Assembly: GCF_017347585.1 (NCBI RefSeq)
Contig: NZ_AP024480.1
Location: 1,758,001 to 1,822,000, forward strand
Length of the DNA: 64,000 bases
Origin: Caldicellulosiruptor diazotrophicus
GTDB lineage: Bacteria; Bacillota; Thermoanaerobacteria; Caldicellulosiruptorales; Caldicellulosiruptoraceae
Direction of reading: 5' to 3'
A program made the position numbers and the translations under genes. Positions within the stretch are counted from its first letter, which is position 1, and each line of letters starts with the position of its first letter. Below the pieces are notes generated by a model, which was not told the DNA's origin, did not search any database, and saw only the letters and a program-made list of their open reading frames with translations. This document shows positions 1 to 9,178 of this stretch, piece after piece.

Positions 1-33
1 TTTTTTACAAATCTATCAACAAGTTTGCCATCT

Positions 34-435
34 TCATAGCTCAGAAATTATTATCTCTTCAAACTTTAAAACCAACTTCCTAAATAGCTCTACATACTCA
101 AGTTTAATGTTTTGGTAAATCTCATAAGCCATTTTTTGGTCATATAAGTGAGAAGTCATATTTCTATCTGAAAGCATTTTAAGCCATTTGTCACCGTCTT
201 CTATAATGCCATTTTGATATGCATACTTTATAACGGTCCGAGGATTGTTAATCTCCAAACCAGTATACTTCAAATATTCCCTCATGAGCTTCCATGAAAG
301 TTCAAAGACAAATTCAAATCTCTGGATTGCCCCGTCCATAATAATATCCTTGTCCGGCTGTATACTTATACCTTCTTCTAATCTTTTTAAAGCAGTCTTA
401 AAATCTTCATACTTCTCTACTATTCTCTCTTTCAT
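34..435 (-). CDS. HEPN/HI0074-family protein, partner of MNT nucleotidyltransferase (HepT-like)
   Basis: A 133-residue, mostly helical protein of the nucleotidyltransferase substrate-binding (HI0074/HepT) family. The HEPN-type motif R-x4-H is visible as RNMTSH near residues 91-96, the position where HepT RNases carry their catalytic Arg and His. Its start overlaps the end of the upstream MNT-domain gene by 29 bases, so the two are translated as a pair. In characterised HepT/MntA modules the HEPN protein is a ribonuclease toxin and the MNT protein is an antitoxin that AMPylates it; whether this pair acts that way is inference. The alternative is a non-toxic nucleotidyltransferase/substrate-binding pair as in Haemophilus HI0073/HI0074. 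Confidence 0.8.
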   Translation of the reverse strand: MKERIVEKYEDFKTALKRLEEGISIQPDKDIIMDGAIQRFEFVFELSWKLMREYLKYTGLEINNPRTVIKYAYQNGIIEDGDKWLKMLSDRNMTSHLYDQKMAYEIYQNIKLEYVELFRKLVLKFEEIIISEL

Positions 436-748
436 ATATAATTACTCCTTCTTTTATGATACTTTCTTTGAGATTTTCTTTTGTAATGCTATCGAACGCA
501 ACAACATCAAACAGCAATATTGTATTAACTTCTTCTAATTCATCCTGGATTTTATAAATTGGATTTTCACTCTCCTCTTCAAGCCAAATACATATATCTA
601 CATCAGAACCTCTTCTATAGTCTCCTCTTGCCCTCGAACCAAAGATACAAGCTTTTCTCACTTGCTTGTATTTCTTAAAAATTTCGATAATCTTATTTAA
701 GATTTCTTCCTCTATTCCAAACCTTTTGGTTTCCACCTTCATTCTCAC
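407..748 (-). CDS. MNT-domain minimal nucleotidyltransferase (MntA-like)
   Basis: A 113-residue minimal nucleotidyltransferase of the polymerase-beta fold. The family motif GS-x10-D-x-D is intact: GSRARG followed by SDVD near residues 37-51, giving both metal-binding aspartates. The C-terminus overlaps the HEPN partner gene. It starts just downstream of the gatB terminator, so it may depend on read-through or on its own promoter, which I cannot place. Known MntA proteins AMPylate a tyrosine of the HepT toxin; a Tyr suitable for this (YDQKMAY, residues about 98-104) lies just after the R-x4-H motif in the partner. Function as antitoxin is inferred from gene pairing. Confidence 0.8.
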   Translation of the reverse strand: MRMKVETKRFGIEEEILNKIIEIFKKYKQVRKACIFGSRARGDYRRGSDVDICIWLEEESENPIYKIQDELEEVNTILLFDVVAFDSITKENLKESIIKEGVIIYERENSREV

Positions 749-758
749 CTTTTCAAAA

Positions 759-799
759 AATTTAAAAAAGAGGGAGCTTAAATTTTCTCAAGCTCCTCT
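759..799 (-). terminator. Intrinsic terminator after gatB
   Basis: An inverted repeat (arms 770-779 and 790-799) that includes the gatB stop codon, followed on the minus strand by a T-rich tract. It should end the gatCAB transcript before the MNT/HEPN pair. Confidence 0.7.
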
Positions 800-2220
800 C
801 TTAAGATTTCATTCACAAGCTGTGGATTGGCCTTGCCTTTTGTTATCTTCATAACCTGCCCCACCAAAAATCCAAACGCCTTGTCTTTGCCATTCTTGTA
901 ATCTTCTACTGATTTTGGATTGTTTGCTATTGCCTGTTTCACAGCTTCTAAAATTACGTTCTTGTCTGTTATCTGAACAAGCCCTTTTTCTTTTACAATA
1001 ACTTCAGGATCTTTGCCCGTTTCAAACATCTCTTCAAAGACTTGTTTTGCAATAGTGTTGGAAATTGTCTTGTTATCAACAAGGTTAATAAGGCTTGCAA
1101 GCTGATTTGGCTTAATCTTTATATTATTAATTTCCTCAGGTTCTAACCCTTTGTCATTTAAGATTCTCATAATCTCTCCCATCATCCAGTTGCTTGCAGC
1201 CTTTATGTTTTGCGTATATTTTATGCACTCTTCAAAATAGTTGGCTATAGCCTTTGATGAAGTCAGAACGCCGGCATCATATTCTGGAAGCCCATACTCT
1301 TTTATATACCTTTCCTTTTTCTGGTCAGGAAGCTCAGGAATTCTCTTTCTAATCTCCTCAATCCAGCTGTCGTCTACAACTATAGGTGGAAGGTCAGGCT
1401 CTGGGAAATACCTGTAGTCATGCGCTTCTTCTTTTGTCCTCATAGATAAACTTATACCTTTTGCATCATCCCAGCGCCTTGTCTCCTGAACAACAACACC
1501 GCCGCTTTCTAAAACCTCTATTTGTCTTCTTGCCTCATATTCTATTGCCCTCACAACAGATCTGAAAGAGTTTAAGTTTTTCATTTCTGTTCTTGTACCG
1601 AATTCTTTTGAACCTTTTGGTCGCACAGACAAATTCACATCCACTCTGAGCGAACCTTCCTGCATCTTGCAGTCAGAAACCTCTGTGTATTGCAAAATTG
1701 CTTTTAGCTTTTCAAGAAAAATTCGTGTCTCCTCACTTGAACGTAAATCCGGCTCTGTAACAATCTCAATCAAAGGAACACCGCACCTGTTAAAATCAAC
1801 AAGACTTCCTTCTTCCCACTGGTCATGAAGAAGCTTTCCAGCATCCTCTTCTATGTGAATTCTTTTTATTCCTATTCTCTTTTTCTGCCCATTTACCTCA
1901 ATGTCTATATAACCATTGTAACAGAGTGGCAAATCATACTGTGAAATCTGGTAAGCCTTTGGAAGGTCCGGATAAAAATAATTTTTTCTGTCTTGCTTAC
2001 TATATCTTGCTATCTGACAGTTTGTTGCAAGCCCTGCCATTATGGCATATTCAACTGCCTTTTTGTTCAAAACAGGAAGAACTCCTGGCATACCAGTGCA
2101 AATAGGACAGCAGTGGGTATTTGGCTCACCGCCAAACTCTGTTGTGCAGCTGCAAAATATTTTCGACTTTGTCGCAAGCTCAGCATGGACCTCTAAACCT
2201 ATCACAACCTCATATTCCAT
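778..2220 (-). CDS. gatB: Aspartyl/glutamyl-tRNA amidotransferase subunit B
   Basis: The 480-residue GatB subunit of the GatCAB complex, which amidates mis-acylated Glu-tRNA(Gln) and/or Asp-tRNA(Asn). The N-terminus [15 protein letters not shown] is the family hallmark, followed by the zinc-site cysteines in CSC and [10 protein letters not shown] (residues about 23-44). The C-terminal helical YqeY-like domain that binds tRNA is present (about residues 330-480). Length is normal. It is the last gene of gatC-gatA-gatB, 40 bases after gatA. The start ATG is preceded by AGAGGTG. No glutaminyl-tRNA synthetase is visible in the window, which fits the indirect route usual in Firmicutes. Confidence 0.97.
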   Translation of the reverse strand: MEYEVVIGLEVHAELATKSKIFCSCTTEFGGEPNTHCCPICTGMPGVLPVLNKKAVEYAIMAGLATNCQIARYSKQDRKNYFYPDLPKAYQISQYDLPLCYNGYIDIEVNGQKKRIGIKRIHIEEDAGKLLHDQWEEGSLVDFNRCGVPLIEIVTEPDLRSSEETRIFLEKLKAILQYTEVSDCKMQEGSLRVDVNLSVRPKGSKEFGTRTEMKNLNSFRSVVRAIEYEARRQIEVLESGGVVVQETRRWDDAKGISLSMRTKEEAHDYRYFPEPDLPPIVVDDSWIEEIRKRIPELPDQKKERYIKEYGLPEYDAGVLTSSKAIANYFEECIKYTQNIKAASNWMMGEIMRILNDKGLEPEEINNIKIKPNQLASLINLVDNKTISNTIAKQVFEEMFETGKDPEVIVKEKGLVQITDKNVILEAVKQAIANNPKSVEDYKNGKDKAFGFLVGQVMKITKGKANPQLVNEILREELEKI

Positions 2221-2260
2221 CTTCTTATTTCACCTCTTGATTAATAACTTTTGTAGAGAT

Positions 2261-3721
2261 TTATAAATTCTTGGGTTTTAGGTTTTTATGTCCACTGTTT
2301 TGTTCATAGGTATATGCAACTTTTAAGATAGTCTCTTCATCAAACGCCTTTCCTATTATTTGAAGACCTATTGGAAGACCATTACTATCAAATCCGCATG
2401 GAATAGAAATAGCAGGAAGCCCAGCAATATTTACAGGCACTGTACATATATCAGACATATACATCTCAAGTGGATTTGAAACTCTTTCACCTATTTTAAA
2501 AGCTGTTGTTGGACTTGTAGGAGTAATTATTACGTCATATTTTTGGAAAGCTTCGTCAAATGCCCGCTTAATCAATGTCCTAACCTGAAGCCCTTTTTTG
2601 TAGTATGCATCATAATACCCCGCAGAAAGTGCATATGTGCCAAGCATAATTCTTCTTTTTACCTCAGGTCCAAATCCTTCAGACCTTGTCTTTTTGTATA
2701 AATCTATTAGGTCTTCATAGTTTTGCGTCCTGTACCCATATTTGATTCCATCATACCTTGCAAGGTTTGAACTTGCCTCAGATGATGCAATGATGTAGTA
2801 AGTTGGAAGAGCATACTCAACAATTGGTATAGAAAACTCTTCATAATCTGCACCCAAAGATTTTAAAAGCTCAAGAGCTTTTTCAACAGCTTTTTTTACT
2901 TCTTCATTTACACCTTTCTCCATATATTCTTTAGGCACACCTATTTTTAGACCTTTCACATCGTTTTTCAATGCTTTTGTAAAGTCAGGAACATCAACTG
3001 GTGCTGATGTTGCATCATATGGGTCATGTCCGCAGATGATATTCATAGCTAAAGCACAGTCTTCAACATCTTTTGTCAAAGGTCCTATCTGGTCAAGAGA
3101 AGATGCAAATGCAACAAGTCCAAATCGCGAAACCCTTCCATATGTTGGCTTCATGCCAACAACTCCACAAAGTGAAGCTGGCTGTCTGATAGACCCACCT
3201 GTGTCAGAACCAAGGGTGAAAAATGCTTCATCTGCCGCAACAGCCGCAGCAGACCCACCTGATGAACCCCCCGGAACTCTTTCCAAATCCCACGGATTTC
3301 TTGTTGTGTGGAAAGCAGAGTTTTCTGTTGATGAGCCCATTGCAAACTCGTCCATATTGAGCTTTCCTAAAAGCGTCATATTATTTTCTTTTAGCTTTTT
3401 CACAACAGTTGCATCGTAAGGGGGAACAAAGTTGTAAAGGATTTTAGATGCACAGGTTGTTTTTATTCCATTTGTGCAAAGATTATCTTTCAAGGCAATT
3501 GGAAGACCGTAAAGCACCCCTACATCTTCGCCTTTTGCTATCTTCTCATCAATCTTCTTCGCATTCTCTAAAGCTTCTTGTTCTGTGATTGTTATATACG
3601 ACTTTACTTTATCTTCAACCTGTTTAATTCTCTCAAGAACACTTTCAACAACTTCTTGGCACTTGACCTCTTTTTTCTTGATAAGATCAATTGCCTCGTG
3701 CGCAGTTAGTTTGTAGAGCAT
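2261..3721 (-). CDS. gatA: Aspartyl/glutamyl-tRNA amidotransferase subunit A
   Basis: The 486-residue glutaminase subunit of GatCAB; it releases ammonia from glutamine for channeling to GatB. The amidase signature is intact, with [13 protein letters not shown] (residues about 152-164) carrying the cis-Ser and the downstream [12 protein letters not shown] segment with the nucleophilic Ser; the catalytic Lys lies in ALKDN (about residue 78). Length is that of the family. It lies between gatC (30 bases upstream) and gatB (40 bases downstream) with no terminator, so it is cotranscribed. Confidence 0.97.
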   Translation of the reverse strand: MLYKLTAHEAIDLIKKKEVKCQEVVESVLERIKQVEDKVKSYITITEQEALENAKKIDEKIAKGEDVGVLYGLPIALKDNLCTNGIKTTCASKILYNFVPPYDATVVKKLKENNMTLLGKLNMDEFAMGSSTENSAFHTTRNPWDLERVPGGSSGGSAAAVAADEAFFTLGSDTGGSIRQPASLCGVVGMKPTYGRVSRFGLVAFASSLDQIGPLTKDVEDCALAMNIICGHDPYDATSAPVDVPDFTKALKNDVKGLKIGVPKEYMEKGVNEEVKKAVEKALELLKSLGADYEEFSIPIVEYALPTYYIIASSEASSNLARYDGIKYGYRTQNYEDLIDLYKKTRSEGFGPEVKRRIMLGTYALSAGYYDAYYKKGLQVRTLIKRAFDEAFQKYDVIITPTSPTTAFKIGERVSNPLEMYMSDICTVPVNIAGLPAISIPCGFDSNGLPIGLQIIGKAFDEETILKVAYTYEQNSGHKNLKPKNL

Positions 3722-3751
3722 CTTTTGTTTTGCCTCCTTACATATAAAGAT

Positions 3752-4036
3752 TTATTCTACTATTTTTGGGACTTTTATGCAAACATCGTCATGAGATGGA
3801 GCATTTTTCAAAATCTCTTCACGTGGATACGAAGGTTTTACCTCATCGCTTCTAAAAACATTGTAAAGATTCAGAACATGCGCAGTTGGTTCAATCCCTT
3901 CAGTATTTAGCTCAGAAAGCTTATTTGCAAATTCAATTATAGCACCAAGCTCTTTTGTCATCTTTTCTATCTCTTCTTCTGTTAAAGTTAGCCTTGCAAG
4001 GTTTGCAACATATTCAACATCGTTTCTTGTAATCAT
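3752..4036 (-). CDS. gatC: Aspartyl/glutamyl-tRNA amidotransferase subunit C
   Basis: The 94-residue small subunit that clamps GatA to GatB. The sequence opens MITRNDVEYVANLARLTL and contains the conserved PTAHVLNL stretch (residues about 50-57) and a C-terminal VPKIVE end, all typical of GatC. It is the first gene of the gatCAB operon, behind AAAGGAGATGAG and a recognisable promoter about 50 bases upstream. Confidence 0.95.
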   Translation of the reverse strand: MITRNDVEYVANLARLTLTEEEIEKMTKELGAIIEFANKLSELNTEGIEPTAHVLNLYNVFRSDEVKPSYPREEILKNAPSHDDVCIKVPKIVE

Positions 4037-4086
4037 GCTTTATCTCATCTCCTTTTGTTTTTAAAGCTTTTTTGCTACTCTTCTTT

Positions 4087-4115
4087 ATTTTATAGTAAAA
4101 AAATCTCATTATCAA
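4087..4115 (-). promoter_or_regulatory. gatC: Promoter of gatCAB
   Basis: On the minus strand TTGATA (4110-4115) and TAAAAT (4087-4092) are separated by exactly 17 bases. The site lies 50 bases upstream of gatC, a good housekeeping-sigma match. Confidence 0.55.
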
Positions 4116-4141
4116 GAAAAAGAAGAGGGGTACTTATCCAC

Positions 4142-4168
4142 AAAAAAATAAAGCCTTCTGTTAAGGCT
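4142..4168 (-). terminator. Terminator after the 411-residue membrane protein gene
   Basis: Minus-strand hairpin AGCCTT (4163-4168)/AAGGCT (4152-4157) with a 5-base loop, then a TTTATTTTTTT tract. A second imperfect hairpin (about 4174-4196) precedes it. Confidence 0.6.
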
Positions 4169-4256
4169 CTTATTTCCTTTAATCGCAATTAAGGAGGCTT
4201 TTGAAATTGGTAAGTTAACAAAGTGTTACAGCAAAGATTTTATTTCCTAAAGAAAA

Positions 4257-5492
4257 TTAAAATTTAAGTAACAAACCTTGGAGAATTATTACGCCACACA
4301 ACATTAAGAACTTAATTTTTTCATTTTGCCAAAAAATTTTCAACACAAAAAACAAGAGTGAATCTAATACTAAATACCAAATTACTTTGTAATACCAAAA
4401 CTGTTGTAAAAAGGCAAGTAGTAAGAAATTTAAAAATATGTTAATAAGCACAAAAGGCAATGCTGAAAATGTTAATTTTAAGTGGTTCAATCTATGCATA
4501 TAGAAATATATATGTTCTTTTGTATCCATCAAGTAGAATAGTAAAAGGTAAAATAACATAAAGCTATGAATGATAAAATAGCAATATAGTTGTACACTTA
4601 ATTGCAGTTTTGGCAGGATAATAACTGATAATACCGTTATCAACAATAACAATATTAATTGCCTCGAATAGACTCTTTTGAAAATCAAAAATTGGCATAA
4701 ATAGGCATTAAATGGAAATGACAGCGCCAAATCACAAGATTTCTTTTCATTAAAATCAATCAACTTCTTGTATTCTTCACCTACTTCTACAAGTAATCCC
4801 CAGTCACCTCTTGCAAATCCCCAGTTTGATTTATATATAATCTTGCTATAATTTAGCAATTTTTGTGTATCAACGTTTTTCAAAATTATGGGTATTAACA
4901 CTATCTCAATTGCTAATAATATAAGAAAAACCTTTTCATTTAAAAAATAAGCTAATAAAACAAATATCAACAACGATAGCGTTTTTATTATGAAAGAATA
5001 TTTTAAAAAAAGAGTAAACGAACAGATAAACTTGATTGACTCTGAAAAAATGTCTGTTACAATAAACAGAAATAAAATTTCCTTTGTTATAAAATAATGT
5101 AAATTATCACCAAATATATATATCATGATTTTATATAAAAAGTAAAATAAAAAACTTCTTGAAATTAAGTAGTTAATGAGTCTGATTATCATTACAAGTC
5201 CAAGTTTATAAAAATTTTGCGTATAAAAATGAACAAATGTAGGAAAATAAATATGGATGTTAGTATTCCTAAATATATATGTCTTCAATGCGAAGAATAA
5301 TGTAATAGCTAAAAGGATCATCCATTTATTTGCTAAATAATTAAATTTATTTAAAGAATGGTTATCAGTCAAACTTGGCGTCATCCAAAATAATAGTATC
5401 AATCCTAATACCAGTAACATTCCAAAACGTTTAAATATCAACATTTGCATTCGTAGTTTATCTTTATATTCAACTAAAAGCAACTTTAACAC
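4257..5492 (-). CDS. Polytopic membrane protein of unknown function
   Basis: A 411-residue, very hydrophobic protein with roughly ten predicted membrane segments spread over its whole length and only one larger polar loop (about residues 215-255). I see no catalytic motif. The layout resembles permease subunits of ABC-2 type exporters, but no ATPase gene is adjacent, so this is only a guess. Translation starts at GTG with AAGAGGAG upstream. A stop codon of an upstream reading frame ends one base before the start, suggesting translational coupling to a gene whose 5' part has been lost. Base composition is more AT-rich than the flanking gat and hppA genes, fitting an accessory insertion between them. 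Confidence 0.6.
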   Translation of the reverse strand: MLKLLLVEYKDKLRMQMLIFKRFGMLLVLGLILLFWMTPSLTDNHSLNKFNYLANKWMILLAITLFFALKTYIFRNTNIHIYFPTFVHFYTQNFYKLGLVMIIRLINYLISRSFLFYFLYKIMIYIFGDNLHYFITKEILFLFIVTDIFSESIKFICSFTLFLKYSFIIKTLSLLIFVLLAYFLNEKVFLILLAIEIVLIPIILKNVDTQKLLNYSKIIYKSNWGFARGDWGLLVEVGEEYKKLIDFNEKKSCDLALSFPFNAYLCQFLIFKRVYSRQLILLLLITVLSVIILPKLQLSVQLYCYFIIHSFMLFYLLLFYLMDTKEHIYFYMHRLNHLKLTFSALPFVLINIFLNFLLLAFLQQFWYYKVIWYLVLDSLLFFVLKIFWQNEKIKFLMLCGVIILQGLLLKF

Positions 5493-5493
5493 T

Positions 5494-5691
5494 TTACTCT
5501 ACACTCCTCTTAAGTTCAATCTCTCTGTCTATCAAACCTTTTACATATTCAACCTCGTTATTTTTTTTATCACACCACCTATGCGCACAATAGAGATTGT
5601 GACCGTACATCAAAAGTAAGATTGCTCTAATCTTAGTATATTCCTCTGTCTTACATAGCAGTATTTTCCACTCATTATCCGTATACTTTTG
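5494..5691 (-). pseudogene. Truncated reading frame coupled to the membrane protein gene
   Basis: A 65-codon open frame on the minus strand, without a convincing start or ribosome site, ends TAA one base before the GTG of the 411-residue membrane protein gene. It reads as a plausible soluble, charged C-terminus (ending REIELKRSVE, with a Cys/His-rich stretch LYCAHRWC in the middle). It looks like the 3' end of a gene that once led the operon. I do not recognise the family. Confidence 0.35.
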
Positions 5692-5696
5692 CTAAA

Positions 5697-5938
5697 TATA
5701 GCTTTTGTGTTTTTTTCTTGTTCTATTATGATTTTTGCTACAATTAATCTTTTAACCACTTATTCCCTGTAGTTTTCTGTTAAAATTTTATACAACTACT
5801 TGCAACTTTGTCAATGATCAATTTTGCTTTTTTTCGTCAAAGTAATTTCATTTTTTGAGTTTAGATCTCGATTAAATTAAAAATTCCCACCTCAATATAT
5901 TTTTCTGTAGAAGAGTAAATATTTTGACATATTTAGTC
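5697..5938. other. AT-rich intergenic stretch, no gene seen
   Basis: Both strands are broken by stops in all frames. I see no RNA gene, repeat array or convincing promoter here. Confidence 0.5.
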
Positions 5939-5969
5939 CAAAAAATAAAGGACTGCAAAGCGCAGTCCC
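5939..5969 (-). terminator. Terminator after the 108-residue hypothetical gene
   Basis: Perfect 7-base-pair hairpin GGACTGC (5951-5957)/GCAGTCC (5963-5969) with a 5-base loop, followed on the minus strand by TTTATTTTTT. Confidence 0.8.
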
Positions 5970-6010
5970 TCTCCTTACAAAACACCTTTCAAGCATATAC
6001 TTACCTCACC

Positions 6011-6337
6011 TTAGCTTGCCATCCTCTTTGTCAGAACCTCGCAAACTCTCTCTTCAATACCAAGTAAGTAAATCTTATAATCTTTTGTTGCAATCACTGT
6101 TCTTCTGTCACCTGTTTTGCTGGGGTATGCATCTTTAAAATCTGTCCATTTAACAACTCCAAAGTGTTTTTTTGATGGGTCAATTAGGTAAAAACCGTTT
6201 TGGCAGACATGCAACTTCATTCTACCCTGATACTTTATGTCTGGATGACCTTCAATGTACTCAACATCAAGCGGCTCACAGATGTCACGTCCTAGCTCTT
6301 TTATCTGTTTTGGAACACCTAACCCAAACAGACCCAT
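6011..6337 (-). CDS. Conserved hypothetical small protein
   Basis: A 108-residue soluble protein starting MGLFGLGVPK with GGGGGATC upstream. Composition is mixed alpha/beta with no signal peptide or membrane segment. I recognise no domain and no catalytic motif. It stands alone with its own downstream terminator, between the AT-rich gap and hppA, both transcribed the same way. The orderly coding character, ribosome site and terminator make it a real gene; function unknown. Confidence 0.7.
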   Translation of the reverse strand: MGLFGLGVPKQIKELGRDICEPLDVEYIEGHPDIKYQGRMKLHVCQNGFYLIDPSKKHFGVVKWTDFKDAYPSKTGDRRTVIATKDYKIYLLGIEERVCEVLTKRMAS

Positions 6338-6462
6338 CTGTGATCCCCCCTATTCATTTCCTAATTTTATTATACCATTTTTGAAAATTGTTTAACAACT
6401 TTAATCTAATTTCTGATTACGCTGATTTAATTCAGTTCAGCCTTCATTACTAAAAGAACAAA

Positions 6463-6495
6463 AAGGGAAGAAGGATTACATTCCCTTCTTCCCTT
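6463..6495. terminator. hppA: Terminator after hppA
   Basis: Perfect 12-base-pair hairpin (6463-6474 with 6484-6495) built on AAGGGAAGAAGG. A-rich sequence on its left and T-rich on its right let it work in both directions; it serves hppA on the minus strand. Confidence 0.85.
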
Positions 6496-6515
6496 TTGTT
6501 TTTCTAATTAAATTC

Positions 6516-8651
6516 TTATCTGAACAAGGATACAAATACTAATGTAATAGTTGATATGAGCTTTACAAGAACATGCAAAGATGGACCTGCTGTGTCTTTG
6601 CAAGGATCTCCAACTGTGTCACCAACAACTGCTGCCTTATGTGCATCAGATCTCTTGCCACCGTAGTTACCAAGTTCTATGAACTTCTTTGCATTGTCCC
6701 AAGCACCACCGCCATTGTTGAGGAAAAGTGCCAATATAACACCTGCAATAGTACCTATCATTAAAAATCCTGCTGCTGCCTCTTTACCAAGAAGTATTCC
6801 AACAAGTATTGGCGCAATAACAACTATCATACCAGGAACAACCATCTCTTTCAAAGCACCTTTTGTAACAATGTCAACACACTTTGCATAATCTGGCTTT
6901 GCTCTTCCTTCCATGATACCTGGGATTTCTTTGAACTGACGTCTTACTTCTAAAATAACATATTGGGCTGCTCTTCCAACCGCCCTTATTGCTGTTGAGC
7001 TGAAAAGGTAAACAACCATCGCACCGATAAATGCACCGATGAATACTTCAGGTTTTCCAATATCAACAGAAAACCATGACTCAAGTGGTCTTCCCAGTAT
7101 CTTTTTGACCTCATCAAGGTAAGCAGAGAAAAGTAAGAAAGTTGCAAGTGCCGCAGAACCAATAGCATAACCTTTTGTCAGAGCCTTTGTTGTATTTCCA
7201 CAAGCATCAAGCCTGTCTGTAACATTTCTTACCTCTTCAGGTGCACCTGACATCTCAGTGATACCACCTGCATTGTCTGTAATCGGTCCAAATGTGTCCA
7301 TTGCTAAAATGTATGCACAGGTTGAAAGCATACCCATTGTCGCAATTGCTGTTCCGTAAAGTCCTCCGTTTGCAAACCCAGGAAGTGCATGTTCACCAAG
7401 CTTGTATGCGATATAAATCGCAATTGAGATAAATATAACCGGCAACGCTGTTGATTCCATACCAACAGACATACCTGTTATGATATTTGTTGCAGGACCG
7501 GTAGTTGATGCTTTAGCTATCTCCTGAACAGGTCTGTAGTGGTATGAGGTATAAAAGTCTGTTAGCCATACGAAAATATAGCTCAATATAATTCCGGCAA
7601 CTGCACAGCCATACAAAAGCCACCAGTTAACCTCTTGACCGTTTGGAAGTTTCCCAGAGAGCATTGCTTTAACTATGAAAATCAATACTATCAAGTTCAA
7701 AATTGTTGTGACAAAGTAGCCCTTGTTCAAAGCCTTCATTGGGTCTTTGCTTTCATCCTTTGTGTTGACAAAGAAAAGTCCAATAACAGACGAAACAATA
7801 CCTATAGCACGTGCAACAAGCGGGAACAAAATTCCTTTCCAACCGAACACCGGATACAGTGCAACACCCAATATCATCGCACCTATATTCTCAGCTGCTG
7901 TTGACTCAAAAAGGTCTGCACCACGGCCTGCACAGTCTCCAACATTGTCACCAACAAGGTCAGCAACAACAGCTGGGTTCCTCGGATCATCCTCGGGAAT
8001 CCCTGCTTCTACCTTACCAACAAGGTCAGCGCCAACGTCAGCAGCCTTTGTATAAATTCCACCGCCCAGCTGGGCAAAAAGAGCCACAAATGATGCACCA
8101 AATCCAAAACCAACAATCAGCGAAGGTGCTTCTTTTATAAGATTTTCTTTCCCAGAAGCTCCTCCATACAGTAAAAACAGTGTTGCAACACCCAAAAGAG
8201 ATAGCGCGGTCACAGCCAAACCTGTCACTGCACCGCCACGAAGAGCTATCTGTAAGGCTCTATTTAAACCTTTTCTTGCACCTGCTGCAGCTCTGACATT
8301 AGAATTCACTGCAATATACATTCCCAAATACCCAGATATTGCTGAGCAGAGTGCACCTGTTATAAAAGCAAAACCTATGTGAAAAGCAATTGAAACAGCA
8401 TGTGACGAACCTTTTGAAAGGTTACCAAAATAGTTTGCAATGATGATTATAATAGCAACAATCAATGCCAGAATCCCTATAGTTTTGTACTGCCTGTTTA
8501 AAAATGCCATGGCACCTTCTCTGATTGCACCTGCAATCTCCTGCATCTTTTCATTGCCTTTTTCTTGAGAAAAGATAAACCTGACAAGACCAATGATTAC
8601 AAGAATTGCAAATACAATAACTCCATAGATTAAAGCTATGTAGGCTCCCAC
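6516..8651 (-). CDS. hppA: Membrane-bound, K+-independent H+-translocating pyrophosphatase
   Basis: A 711-residue integral membrane pyrophosphatase with about 16 membrane segments, coupling hydrolysis of pyrophosphate to ion pumping. The substrate motif region DVGADLVGKVEAG and the following DDPRNPAVVADLVGDNVGD (residues about 210-245) are intact, as are GGGAWDNAKK and the C-terminal DTVGDPCKDTAGP with its Asp ligands. The diagnostic segment reads GNTTKALTKG: Lys and Thr at the two positions that are Ala and Gly in potassium-dependent enzymes. From that established rule it should be K+-independent and proton-pumping. The start is GTG behind AAGGAGGG. It is monocistronic, with its own promoter and strong terminator. 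Confidence 0.95.
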   Translation of the reverse strand: MGAYIALIYGVIVFAILVIIGLVRFIFSQEKGNEKMQEIAGAIREGAMAFLNRQYKTIGILALIVAIIIIIANYFGNLSKGSSHAVSIAFHIGFAFITGALCSAISGYLGMYIAVNSNVRAAAGARKGLNRALQIALRGGAVTGLAVTALSLLGVATLFLLYGGASGKENLIKEAPSLIVGFGFGASFVALFAQLGGGIYTKAADVGADLVGKVEAGIPEDDPRNPAVVADLVGDNVGDCAGRGADLFESTAAENIGAMILGVALYPVFGWKGILFPLVARAIGIVSSVIGLFFVNTKDESKDPMKALNKGYFVTTILNLIVLIFIVKAMLSGKLPNGQEVNWWLLYGCAVAGIILSYIFVWLTDFYTSYHYRPVQEIAKASTTGPATNIITGMSVGMESTALPVIFISIAIYIAYKLGEHALPGFANGGLYGTAIATMGMLSTCAYILAMDTFGPITDNAGGITEMSGAPEEVRNVTDRLDACGNTTKALTKGYAIGSAALATFLLFSAYLDEVKKILGRPLESWFSVDIGKPEVFIGAFIGAMVVYLFSSTAIRAVGRAAQYVILEVRRQFKEIPGIMEGRAKPDYAKCVDIVTKGALKEMVVPGMIVVIAPILVGILLGKEAAAGFLMIGTIAGVILALFLNNGGGAWDNAKKFIELGNYGGKRSDAHKAAVVGDTVGDPCKDTAGPSLHVLVKLISTITLVFVSLFR

Positions 8652-8678
8652 TGCAATCCCTCCTTAAAGTAAAATTTC

Positions 8679-8742
8679 TTGTCAATAATTTGACAACCTT
8701 TAAAAAAGCGTACAATATATTTTTATTCGACACAAAGCTCAA
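8679..8742 (-). promoter_or_regulatory. hppA: hppA promoter region with inverted repeat and one 0A-type box
   Basis: On the minus strand TTGAGC (8737-8742) and TATATT (8714-8719) are 17 bases apart. Their spacer holds one TGTCGAA (8726-8732), matching the Spo0A box, but single copies are expected by chance in a sequence this size. Downstream, an inverted repeat TTGTCAA-N4-TTGACAA (8679-8696) lies in the 5' leader and could be an operator. Confidence 0.4.
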
Positions 8743-8756
8743 AAAATCCTTCTTTA

Positions 8757-8791
8757 GAAAAACAAAAACCTGCTCACTTCTTTTGAGCAGG
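8757..8791 (-). terminator. Terminator of the tRNA cluster
   Basis: Hairpin CCTGCTC (8769-8775)/GAGCAGG (8785-8791) followed on the minus strand by TTTTTGTTTTT. It lies 20 bases after tRNA-Cys. Confidence 0.85.
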
Positions 8792-8810
8792 TTTGATAAT
8801 TTTCACATAC

Positions 8811-8885
8811 TGGAGGCGCCACCCGGATTTGAACCGGGGAATCAGGATTTTGCAGACCCTTGCCTTACCGCTTGGCTATGGCGCC
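8811..8885 (-). tRNA. tRNA-Cys(GCA)
   Basis: A 75-base cloverleaf with acceptor GGCGCCA/TGGCGCC, anticodon loop CTGCAAA (GCA) and an encoded CCA end. It is the last of five tRNAs in the cluster. Confidence 0.97.
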
Positions 8886-8913
8886 ACGTCTTCCTTTATA
8901 TAAAATAAAATTT

Positions 8914-8989
8914 TGGAGCGGGAAACGGGACTCGAACCCGCGACATCTACCTTGGCAAGGTAGCGCTCTACCACCTGAGCTATTCCCGC
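8914..8989 (-). tRNA. tRNA-Gly(GCC)
   Basis: A 76-base cloverleaf, acceptor GCGGGAA/TTCCCGC, anticodon loop TTGCCAA (GCC), CCA encoded. Confidence 0.97.
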
Positions 8990-9002
8990 TCATTTTAAAA
9001 AC

Positions 9003-9078
<76 letters not shown>

Positions 9079-9092
9079 ACATTTATTTTATA

Positions 9093-9169
9093 TGGCGACC
9101 CAGAAGGGACTCGAACCCTCGACCTCCAGCGTGACAGGCTGGCGCTCTAACCGACTGAGCTACTGGGCC
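9093..9169 (-). tRNA. tRNA-Asp(GTC)
   Basis: A 77-base cloverleaf, acceptor GGCCCAG/CTGGGTC with one G-U pair, anticodon loop CTGTCAC (GTC), CCA encoded. Confidence 0.97.
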
Positions 9170-9178
9170 AATTTAAAA

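Noticed and set aside
1-33. Start of another gene after the HEPN gene
   Set aside because: A coding-like dozen codons are visible at the edge but no start or stop can be fixed within the window.
8726-8732. Single TGTCGAA box in the hppA promoter as a Spo0A target
   Set aside because: Single copies are expected several times by chance in 64 kb at this base composition; no phasing with others.
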